From: Strigamia acuminata
Lineage: Eukaryota; Arthropoda; Chilopoda; Geophilomorpha; Linotaeniidae
DNA: 64,000 nt
Assembly (NCBI GenBank): GCA_949358305.1
Contig: OX442318.1
Span: 13,250,517-13,314,516 of the forward strand
Direction of reading: 5' to 3'
A program made the translations under genes and the position numbers. The notes below the pieces were generated by a model. The model did not search any database, was not told the DNA's origin, and saw only the letters and a program-made list of their open reading frames with translations. Shown here piece after piece: positions 55,137-64,000 of the stretch; the first letter of the stretch is position 1, and every line of letters starts with the position of its first letter.

Positions 55137-58100
55137 CTAGTTTTTTGTATTGTTTAATCTTTTCACTAGCAAAATTGCGTGATGGAATAAAAAATGTATT
55201 GCAGTTAACACAGAAAGGCCAAGGGTCAGACTAAAAATATTGCCCACATCTGAAACTAATGCAACAAATGAATATTTAAATTCTTCAGTGATTGTTTCTA
55301 CGTTATTGGTATTTAAAGCAACTATTATTACTGTTGTGCCAGTTATAAAAGAAGCATAATTAAAGTCGTTTAATTTGTAGAATGGTTGTTTGCAAGGTGG
55401 TGAGCATAAGCATTGTTTTTCAACATCAATTTTTGAGTGTGTTTCATAGTACAATGCTCGCACTGCTTTGGCTGATGCTGAAGAGTTGCAGAAGGCAACG
55501 TCTTTTTTAATAGCAAACGGCATGCTAGAATAGAAACAAAAAAATTAATCCTTTTGGCACAGCTGAAACCTTGCCATATTTCTTTTACTCTTACCTGCAC
55601 AATTGTTTGTTCTCTGTCTCATTGACTATGCATTGGCGTTTACACATGTAATATTGAGTTAAATTTGCATTGCATGGATTACGTTTAGTGTTTAGACGAT
55701 GGTTCTGAAATGGTTTTCAGTGTAATGAATTGCAAACAAAAGCTTTGCACAAACTATGGAGGAAATGTGATACGTACATTTAGTCTTCTAATTGAAATAG
55801 TTGTAGTCAATGTTGACAAACAAGCGACATTGAAATCAAATGAAAAATTGGGATCTTCAATTGGAGTGATGTAAATCTGAAATTAATATGATTAGATTTA
55901 TACTTTGTACACTTACCAATATTTACTTGTGTGTAGTCTGGTTTGCAAATACGATTGACTTCTACGATACAGTCAGTAAACATGGTGTATAGTTGATATT
56001 TTATTGAACCTAATTCAATTTCTATCTGTTTTATTCTGTCTAAAAAAAGCAATTAATTACCAAAGGAATGTTTAACGCAAGTTCCAAGTGGGTTTGGGAA
56101 TTCAGAAATTGTTTGAAAATCCAAAAGTTTATCGTCAAACGGATTCTAAAAAATAAAAATTTAGTTTAAACTATTGCAAATGCCTAGCTGTTTCTAATAA
56201 TAATAATAATAATAATAATAACATAATAATAATAATAGGCCACCGTACCATACTGATTCAGCCCCTAGATAAGGTTGTTGGGAACAATTTTACTTTATGG
56301 GCACCCTCTCAGATCATCTCCAAAATTTGGTTCTAGGGGTAACCAAGTGTGGGAAAACGAATGGCGTTGACGGTTTTGGGGGCAAACGAAAACGGAAGTA
56401 GAAAACAGCAGTTTAATGACCAGCGATTAACATTAGATGTTTGCTTTCACATTTTTAAAATGTTAATTTGATTGTTAGCAACCAGTCATTTTCTCCCCAG
56501 CATTGTTATGCACGTGCACTCTGATTGTCAGCCATCTTTGTTTTTGCATCAGTTTTACACCTGTTTTCACGTAATAAACACGTTTCATTTCACTCAATGA
56601 TTCGTCCTTTTTTCATCCTCCTTGCACCTAAAAGAAGTGTCCATTTCATCCCTGGTTCGTACCTGGTTCGTGCTTTTTCTTTTTTTATTCAAGGGGGGGC
56701 TCTGCCCCCCCTGAACCCTCCCTTCCCGCCCCCACCTTTCCCCGACCCCTGTCCGCTAACACTGTGGACCAGCGACGACAGCAGCAGCAACAACAACAAT
56801 GGGCCATATGATTCCCAGCTTAACCTACAGCCATTAATCTCCTGATTTCCGCTTCCGTTTTCGTTTGCCCCCAAAACCGTCAACGCCATTCGATTCCCCA
56901 CCCTTGGTTACCCCTAGAACCAAATTTTGGAGATGATCTGAGGGGGTGCCCATAAAGTAAAATTATACCGGTTGTTGTAAAATTGGCCACCTCACTTCCA
57001 AAATGATAATTAAAGAAATGCACCAATTAAGTCAGTGACCTTTATTAGCATTGAGGTAGCGATTTTCTTTAGGCATGCCGTTTAATAATTATAATATGAC
57101 GCAATCTCAAATGATGAAATGACATCATTGAATATCAAATGATAAAATTCAACTTGGATCTTGGAACTATTTTTTACCTAGCAACTGTTGTTTACAGTAT
57201 TCATACACTAGGCCTAATTGCTCAGATTGGATAAATACACAGACAAAATAGTGCCAACTTTCTGCTCATTGTTTATCTCATTCAGCATGACATAACAATC
57301 CTTCACATTTAATATTGCAACAATCTGTGAGTATCTTATTCATGTGCTCTCCTTGTTAGTCAATATTTACTTACGGACGATCGCAAAAAATCTCGCGGGC
57401 ATGGTTTCGTGTAAGCCATCTTCCACAGTTTTTCAGCCGAAAACTGATTGTAATCAAAGTCGATTAGATCCAATAAATCTACATTGCATTTTGAGTTGTT
57501 CAGTTTGTTTTGTTTTAAATACTTTTCTTTAGTATTTATTATTTTTCCCTTATGTTCTCCTGCACAAATGATAATATTTGGATATGTCACATTAGCTGGA
57601 TCTTCTATAGCCACTGTTCTTTGAATTGGTTTACTCAAATACAATTGAATTCTTTGTTGAACTATAAATCCACTGAATCCAAACAAGCAAAGATAAATGA
57701 CAGAAAATAGCTTTTTTGGTTTTTGGCGGTTCGTAGTTGGTTGGTTGGCTCTAACGTAAGCTTCAATCTGTCGGATTGCGCGACCTTTGTGATACATAAG
57801 CTTTGTAGCACAACGTTTTCCAACAACCAAAGTCAAGTTGAGTATGGAGAGCGATGAGAGTCCTAACCAAAGACCGAGATTTCCACCAAAATCACAGATG
57901 AGATTCCCTAATTCGTAGATGAAACGCTCTTTCATAACGACCACATGATCATCGAGTAAGTGCCAAGAACTCAAAGATGTGCCATCGCTGTTATGTTCTA
58001 ATCTAAAAGTAATATCAACTTCTTTGGTTTCACAATTCTTAGGACATCCACAGTCTACTCGAGGGTTTGGTCCTACCAAATCGTTTTTATTTTTCTTGTA

Positions 58101-61001
58101 CATTTCTAACGTCTCTGCAGAATTATTACAAAGCGGAAGGAGGTGTCCTTTGGAATATCTCAGTCTATAAGGTAACCTGTGTATTTAAATAAATTAAAAA
58201 AAATTAAATAAGTGAGTATTGCAGTTGAGCATTCATTTCTACGAACCAGCAGTGGTTTTGGTCTAAAGCTGTTTCCACACATTGTTTTCCACATTCCATG
58301 TACTCGTCAAGTTGTACACAAGGCTCATTTTTTGTGTTTAAGAATTGATGCTAAAACAAAGTTGAATTCAATTTATGTTTGTTGGTACACAGGGCCACGT
58401 TTAATCATTTCTCATGCCTCAGGATTTCACAGTAAACCTGTAAGGGCACGAATACCACGCACTAGTGTACCAGTAAAGATAATGTGTGCAATTTAAAAAT
58501 CTGAAGAAAACTAAGGTTCTATCAATTTAAATTTCTCTCTCTTAAATTTTTTCTCCATTCCTTTAAATTACAAAAGCAATTTTAAAACTAACTTAAGCAA
58601 AGCTTTGCTGTAGTTCACACCTGATATCTTGATGCCAAATTTAAATTCAAACTGCGCATCACATTCTGTGCATGCATTATCAAGCAGAGGACATACAAGT
58701 AGATCAACAAAATTTTGGTTTCAGTTGGTTTGAGCACCAAGTTTAGGCAACAAAACATACTTTTACTGCAATTTAAGCACCCTTTCAAGACTCTCTAAAT
58801 TTCAACAGTTTTGTTGTCCAAATAAGTAGTGTGTTTAGATCACTTTAAAGCAGATAAAAAGTCTTTTGGTTGAGTTTGAATTGCTAAATTTCTGTTGTAT
58901 CCAGTAAAAGGAACGGCAGGCGAGAATTAAAAAGGATAACGACTGTGAATCTTTACTCTTCGTAACACACAAAAAAGTTGCTCGTGTGTATAGCAACAGT
59001 ACAGCAAGCCACTAACAATACACGGTTTCAATAATGCAACTTTTAAAACGATAAGACTATATCCAAACCGGTACAACGTTGTCCTAACTCCTATTGGTTG
59101 AGCCGTCTCACTGGTGTAGTGGCACAAAAAAGAAGCCCAAAATACCAGAATTGTAATCTAACTAGGCAAACCAACCAATAAAACACTAAAACTTTGTTTA
59201 CCTGCCAAAAGAAACCAACAAACTATGCTAACATTGTTTGATTGATCAAAAAGGGAAAATGCTTATTTAGCAAATAAAATAAACATTTTATTATCAAATA
59301 AATAAAATCCATCATTCTAATGAATATTCATTAAAGTAAAAAGAACTACTTTTCTGCATAGTAGAGCTTAGTCCACAGTTAGGCGTAATCCGGCTCAACC
59401 AATAGGAGTTAGGACAACGTTGTACCGGTTTGGAGTATAACAATTTCTTTTGCCATTAACAGATCCTTGGAACAAATTTTTAACTATACTCTTTCCACAT
59501 TCACTTTTGACCCTGGAAGCTAGGCTCCCATTGGCCGAGCCATTTCACTTGTGTAGTGATACATAAAAGAAGACCGAAAACACCAGACTCAACACAAAAT
59601 TCAAATAACATGTGCTTTCTAGACAAAGCAAGCACTAAAATGAAAACAATTCGTTTTTAATTAAAAACACCATAAAACTATTTTCCAAAGATGGAAAACA
59701 TGTTTTATTAGATAATAACATTGAATGTAAATAATTTCAAGCATTATTATTCAGGAATAGACTAAAAATCATAAGGAACTACTTTTCCTTGTAGCAATAG
59801 TTCCATTGCAGTTCTGAGTAATTGGACTAGGCCAATGAGAGCCCAGCTTCCAGGGTAAAGAATGAGTGTGGAAAGAGTATACTTATAGCATCGCTTGATT
59901 TTAGATTTAGTTTCAATCTCTGAAAGTTTTTTGAGATAACTACCAGTTTGAACATAACTGAACATTCAGCCTTACCAGTCTATAACGTAATCCCAGTTTG
60001 GCATAAGTGGCTGAAGTTTGCACGAAACCCATTTGAAAATCTAATAGTAGTGACATTGATATCTAAAATGTACACACGTTTTAATATTTGTTTGCACATG
60101 GTAAGATGTTTATTTACGAGTGTGTAGGATATTCCTGATATCAATTCATTGGCCTCTATGTCGTATCCTATTCTCGTAAAAATTTCATTACCTTTCACAG
60201 TTCCATCTACTGCGGTTGAAATACTTTTAACTTTCTCAAGGAATCATTTTTCTTTTAACTCACCTTTAATTTTAGTGCAAGTACCCCACGGCTGTAGTTC
60301 ATTAGCCATGGTTATATTTAATGGAACATGGACCTATAGACACAATAGAATTGCGATTGTAATGTAATATCTTAGCAAGCTGAAGAATGGTTACTGCTAT
60401 TTTAAAGAGTTAATATTGTGTGTAAATTAAGTAAATTGGTGGTCCTGATTAGACTGGATTTCCAAATTTCACCAAAACAATGTACGACGGGGCTTTGAAG
60501 TTTTCGAAAAAAAATTCAACTTACCTTGTGTTGGCGTCGCTCATCAATCGTGAATAAATTATGAATGACTTCGAAACTGTAGTTTAAATTCCATAATTTA
60601 GTTAGATCAACATCAGGATATTTTATAAGTCTGTCAATTGGACTTAGGGAATCTTTCTCCATCGGTTCCAAGCCAGACAAGTTATAGTAAGCTACTATGT
60701 ACTTATTTGATGGTACACACACGTGCGAATCAGGAAACTGAAATTCTTCTATTTTTTCGTCATAGACATCAACAGCCTTTGGGCTTTGCATATAATACGA
60801 AATACGGTCATAGATTTGGAAACAATAGATGAGAATACAGACTACAATGAGAAAAGACCAAAAAATACGAAATGCAAGAGAATTAGTTTTTTCATTCATT
60901 GGATGAAACAATTGCAGGAGATCTCTCTCTTCCTTCAGTGAATTCAGTACGTCTTTGACTTTTAGTGTAAGTTTCTTGCTGATTCGCCGTTGAAGCTTCA
61001 T
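55137..61001 (-). CDS. Tandem two-domain DEG/ENaC cation channel, copy C (intact)
   Basis: Exons (minus) 61001-60525, 60333-60264, 60209-60118, 60062-59976, 58350-58247, 58176-57375, 56145-56061, 56009-55927, 55876-55778, 55704-55595, 55524-55137 join in phase to 798 residues. Exon lengths match copy B exactly except the last (388 against 391). Half 1: TM1 'FWSFLIVVCILIYCF', then a cysteine-rich extracellular region, then TM2 'DFGGNLGLWLGLSSLS'. Half 2: TM1 'FSVIYLCLFGFSGFIVQQ', 'YPNIIICAG', 'CSPPC', TM2 'DVGNIFSLTLGLSVL'. A 54-nt intron (60210-60263) would carry an in-frame TGA if translated, so it must be spliced. The 3' splice site just before the ATG implies a 5' UTR exon. Intron 1 is only 191 nt, against 7.6 kb in copy B. 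A long-TIR element lies in intron 5 and inverted repeats in intron 3. Ion selectivity and stimulus are unknown. Confidence 0.9.
56195..56236. repeat. (TAA)n microsatellite
   Basis: About 13 trinucleotides with one interruption, just outside the long-TIR element in copy C intron 5. Confidence 0.95.
56285..56966. mobile_element. Long-TIR element in intron 5 of copy C
   Basis: Arms of about 115 bp (56285-56398 and 56847-56966) are near-perfect inverted repeats, containing CTTTATGGGCACC and GGTTCTAGGGGTAACCAA. The interior holds a C/G palindrome at about 56692-56712 and a CAGCAGCAACAACAACAA stretch. No coding sequence was identified. Outer boundaries are approximate. Confidence 0.8.
59063..59433. 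repeat. 43-bp inverted repeat (copy C intron 3)
   Basis: Arms 59063-59105 (CCAAACCGGTACAACG..GGTTGAGCCG) and 59391-59433 are perfect reverse complements about 285 bp apart. Confidence 0.85.
59467..59880. repeat. Second inverted repeat (copy C intron 3)
   Basis: The segment with TATACTCTTTCCACATTC..CCCTGGAAGCTAGGCTC at about 59485-59540 matches the reverse complement of about 59825-59880 with few changes. The neighbouring words 'GTGTAGTG.CA.AAAAGAAG' also recur at 59114 and 59555. This suggests diverged copies of one short element. Confidence 0.7.
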
Positions 61002-61443
61002 TTTCTGTTAAAAGACAAAACAAAAATGTGTTGTACTGACTGACAAGTGAGGTTTATAGGTGCATTAGAATGTTTGAATTTTAACCGACGTGCCGTGCGT
61101 CAGCCCTAACTAATATTCATGATACATGCAGTCTCTAACATCAGACGGACGTATATAATAGCAATACACTAAATGCAACTAAAAGTGTTGTATATGTTGT
61201 GTTGTGACCAATACTCGGCCACTGCAATGCGTAACCCACATGGCCCAATCCACCAACACCCTGCCAGGTGGAGTTGATGGTTGAGGAGTAGTGATCATAA
61301 TGATATCACTTACACCTTACCTTTAACTGATGCTAAACTAATTATGGATCCACTGAGTCTTCCAGGTGCAATGGGTAGAATCGACTCCAAAGCCTAATAT
61401 CGATGCTAAATCCAGGCTATTTGAATTAAAGCAACTGCATTTA
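61002..61443. promoter_or_regulatory. Region upstream of copy C
   Basis: It should hold the 5' UTR exon and promoter of copy C on the minus strand, since the ATG follows a 3' splice site (TTTTAACAG|AAAATG). The donor and start site are not identified. Confidence 0.35.
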
Positions 61444-61602
61444 CCGTACTGCCTCGATTTAACGCCGGGCGTATCTAAACGCCGGGCCTCGATTAAACGC
61501 CGGCGTGTAGTGCACTAAATGCCGCCGAAAGCCGACCCGCCCAAGAGGGGGTCGGCTCGGAAAAATTAATAAACGCCCCGGCGTTAAATTGAGGCAGTAC
61601 GG
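61444..61602. mobile_element. MITE related to the 17461 element
   Basis: Ends CCGTACTGCCTCGATTTAAC / GTTAAATTGAGGCAGTACGG, TA on both sides, and internal CGCCGG-type repeats. It is half the length of the copy at 17461. Confidence 0.9.
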
Positions 61603-61917
61603 TAATTGTATTTGGAATAAATTTGTGTTTTTGTTCTTACCAATATTACAACAGCTATAGACCAAATGGTCAAATGAGCAGTTGAAATTACGAACGTCAT
61701 GATGACTGTCAACATTTCAATGTGACATGTAAGTTCTCAGAAACATGCAAGTCTAAAGTAAACAGCACGTCCATGACTGTGACAGTCAGAAAGTTAGTTG
61801 GACTGTTTTTTCTTCGTTTTAAAGTCACCAAATTAATGATGATTTGACATGTGAGCACACAACTGTTTTAATGTCTGTCTTCTGTACATCTAATGTTTAT
61901 GCCAGGTGTTGACTATA

Positions 61918-62683
61918 CAGGGTGGTCAGAAAGTCTGGTTCTATGTAAATAATTCCCAAACTGTTCTAGATGTTGATTCAGCAAAATTATTGTAAAGGTA
62001 GTATGTCGGGGGAAATCCAATTATGACATCCAATTTAACTTCTAAGGTCATCTTCAAGGTCATCCATATTGTAAATCGAGAACCGTGACAGATAGAGAGA
62101 AAAAGTGAATTAGAAAGTTGTAGAGGACCATCTAATTAGTCTAGAACTGTTCTTAAAAAAATTATTTCTTACCGAAAAGTTTTGAGAAAAAAAGGTTTGA
62201 AATGTTAGTCTACTCAGCTTTGTAACCTAAAACAATCATGTTGGAATGTATTTCCAAAATAAATTATTTCTTTTCTTTTGTGTTTCCTCTCTTTCACTTA
62301 CAAGTATGACCAAATAAAGTGTCCTAATTGAGGATTAGCTAGGTTGCCTCAATAGTTTTAGGTTACAAAGCTGAGTTACAATGCTGAGTAAACTAATGTT
62401 TCAGACCTTTTTTCTCAAAACTTTTCGGTAAAAAATAATTTTTTTAAGAACGATTCTAGACTAATTGGATGATGCTCTACAACTTTCTAATTCACTTTTT
62501 CTCTTTTTCTGTCACGGTTCTTGAGTTACAATATGGATGACCTTGAAAATGACCTCTGAGGTCAAGTTGGATGTCATAATTGGATTTCCCTCGACATACT
62601 ACCCTTACAATAATTTTGCTGAATCAACATCTAGAACAGTTTGGGAATTATTTACATAGAACCAGACTTTCTGACCACCCTGT
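61918..62683. mobile_element. Palindromic mariner-type MITE, 766 bp
   Basis: The left arm (61918 to about 62245) and right arm (about 62345-62683) are inverted copies roughly 90-95% alike. The ends are CAGGGTGGTCAGAAAGTC, flanked by TA. CAGGGTG-type ends and TA targets are typical of Tc1/mariner elements. Nearly the whole element could fold into one hairpin. Confidence 0.9.
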
Positions 62684-62729
62684 ATACATGCACGGAATAT
62701 TTTGAGTGAGATGAAATATTCCTTGTACT

Positions 62730-63402
62730 CAACTGTCATGTAAACAGGGATATCAAGGATTATTCGAGTAGTGAATAATCTCTCCCGCCACTTGTGACTC
62801 CATCCCTGAATGAACTGCTCCTTATGAGACCATGAAATTTAATTGCTCTCTCGGACATATGCCTGCCATTGACACCGCCGATATAGAGACACATACAACC
62901 CATGGCCTGTGAAAATCGGGTGATTTGACATGTCATGTAAACCATTATTCAAATTGTTGTTTGTATTCCGAGATTGCTACATTGATTTGCTGATTTCATT
63001 GTTTCTCATTTTTAAGACTCACTATTATGTTTTGATGATGTAAACACTTTATTATTAATTACCATTTATCATTTCAAGTGTATTGACCTGTTCTAGTTTT
63101 GTATAAGGTTTTTACCCCCACGTTAATCTTTTAATTGGTGGGGTTTTCCCAATCTTGTGAGCACCGTTTCCATTGGTGCACTGAACGTGTCATCCACATT
63201 CTTTGCCTTTTCTTTTTATGTAAATAATAGAATAAAATCCAGTGTACCTTTTACCTCTAAAACGTGTGGTTGTGCTTTTACTTTGCTCCAACGCCATCTT
63301 TGAATTTCACCACCATCTCAACTTTATTCATCCACTTGTATCCAGGACTTTGGAAATTTGTTTGGTAGATTTGTATTGATTTAAACTTATGCAAATTTAA
63401 CA
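62730..63402 (+). repeat. 5' LTR of a second BEL/Pao element (left end uncertain)
   Basis: It ends ..AAATTTAACA immediately before a primer-binding site identical to that of the first element. AATAAA (63231) and a T-rich segment fit an LTR. The start may be at either TGTCATGTAAAC copy (62731 or 62932); the 3' LTR lies outside the window. Confidence 0.6.
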
Positions 63403-63421
63403 TTGGTGCCGAAACCCGGGA
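63403..63421 (+). other. Primer-binding site of the second BEL/Pao element
   Basis: TTGGTGCCGAAACCCGGGA, the same 18-mer as at 17092-17109 plus one base, 35 bases before the gag start codon. Confidence 0.9.
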
Positions 63422-63456
63422 GTATTTAATTTCCCATTTAATCCAATTTAAACAAA

Positions 63457-64000
63457 ATGGTGAGAAGCTTCGAGTTGAAGAACAGAGCCTTCCAGGCGGC
63501 CATGTTGGTCACCGACACACTGATGACCACGGTCACCACCGCGCTGAACGGGCGAGCTGCGATTCCGCAAGCCACAATCGAATTATGGCTGCAACAGCTC
63601 GACCAAAAGCAGAAACGAGCGCAACTGTCATTCGACGCCACCCTGGACTTAGCAAAAAGCGACCAGGAAATCGACGACACCGTGCAGGCACTCGACGCAC
63701 TGGAGGACCGTTTGGCAGCATCAAGAGCAAGTTTGAACAGGTACACTCATATAAATTATCCACCTGTTCCGCCCCAGAATCTGCGACCAGACGCGGACGC
63801 GCAACCGGCGGCAAACATCGACGCACTGGCGGCGGCCATTACCGCAGCAGTGACGGCGGCGACGCCACGTGCGACCCCGACCAACAGCCAAACGTTCATC
63901 AAACGTAAACCGCTGGAAATACCCAAATTCGACGGGCGTAAACCGGAGGAGTGGGGAGGATTCTGGAAAACATTTTCCATCCAAGTTGGCGACGACGAAC
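63457..64000 (+). CDS. BEL/Pao gag, partial at window end
   Basis: The frame opens at ATG 63457 and stays open for 181 codons to the window edge. An Ala/Gln-rich helical N terminus is followed by 'LEIPKFDGRKPEEWGGFWK', which matches the DUF1759 gag signature of BEL/Pao elements (compare 'IKFKGDPLDWADFWGNFE' in the first element). It is clearly a different family from the 11280 element, with higher GC than the host genes around it. The rest of pol should follow outside the window. Confidence 0.85.
   Translation, partial: MVRSFELKNRAFQAAMLVTDTLMTTVTTALNGRAAIPQATIELWLQQLDQKQKRAQLSFDATLDLAKSDQEIDDTVQALDALEDRLAASRASLNRYTHINYPPVPPQNLRPDADAQPAANIDALAAAITAAVTAATPRATPTNSQTFIKRKPLEIPKFDGRKPEEWGGFWKTFSIQVGDDE

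Noticed and set aside
63585-63984. Other open frames on both strands at the window end
   Set aside because: GC-rich shadows of the partial BEL/Pao gag frame starting at 63457.

Overview
The window is invertebrate nuclear DNA. Its host genes have short AT-rich GT-AG introns (several of 51-54 nt) and it is heavily loaded with BEL/Pao, Copia and TIR transposons. The gene set (irre-type adhesion protein, CEP164, UFC1, DEG/ENaC channels) and these elements suggest an arthropod or arthropod-like ecdysozoan; the species cannot be named from the sequence.

Layout: 1-2.8 kb, AT-rich DNA and a decayed Copia element. 2.8-7.9 kb, a DEG/ENaC pseudogene (copy A). 8-10.7 kb, intergenic DNA with a TIR element nested inside another. 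10.7-22.8 kb, an apparently intact DEG/ENaC gene (copy B) whose first intron holds a young full-length BEL/Pao retrotransposon and a Copia-type solo LTR. 24.8-32.0 kb, a CEP164-like centriole gene. 32.3-33.3 kb (minus), UFC1. 33.5-34.0 kb (minus), a small secreted cysteine-rich protein. 34.3-34.6 kb, a 74-residue gene of unknown function. 35.1-53.8 kb, a kirre/roughest-type immunoglobulin adhesion gene; its first intron carries an apparently complete 7-kb transposon with TTAA target duplications and a Mutator-like transposase fused to a YqaJ nuclease domain. 55.1-61.0 kb (minus), a third DEG/ENaC gene (copy C), intact. 61.4-64 kb, small TIR elements and the start of a second BEL/Pao element that runs off the window.

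The most unusual thing here is the DEG/ENaC family. Copies B and C each assemble into one polypeptide of 799 or 798 residues with two complete DEG/ENaC subunits in tandem (four membrane segments, two pore motifs), joined by a cytoplasmic linker of about 37 residues. One exon encodes the second membrane segment of half 1 and the first of half 2, and this exon is 802 nt long in all three copies. The two halves share the same intron order and phases (0,1,0,0,2), which points to duplication and fusion of a complete ancestral gene. DEG/ENaC channels are trimers, so a built-in dimer raises a stoichiometry question.

Splice structures were assembled by eye from reading-frame phase and splice signals, cross-checked among the three DEG/ENaC copies. 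No database search was run.
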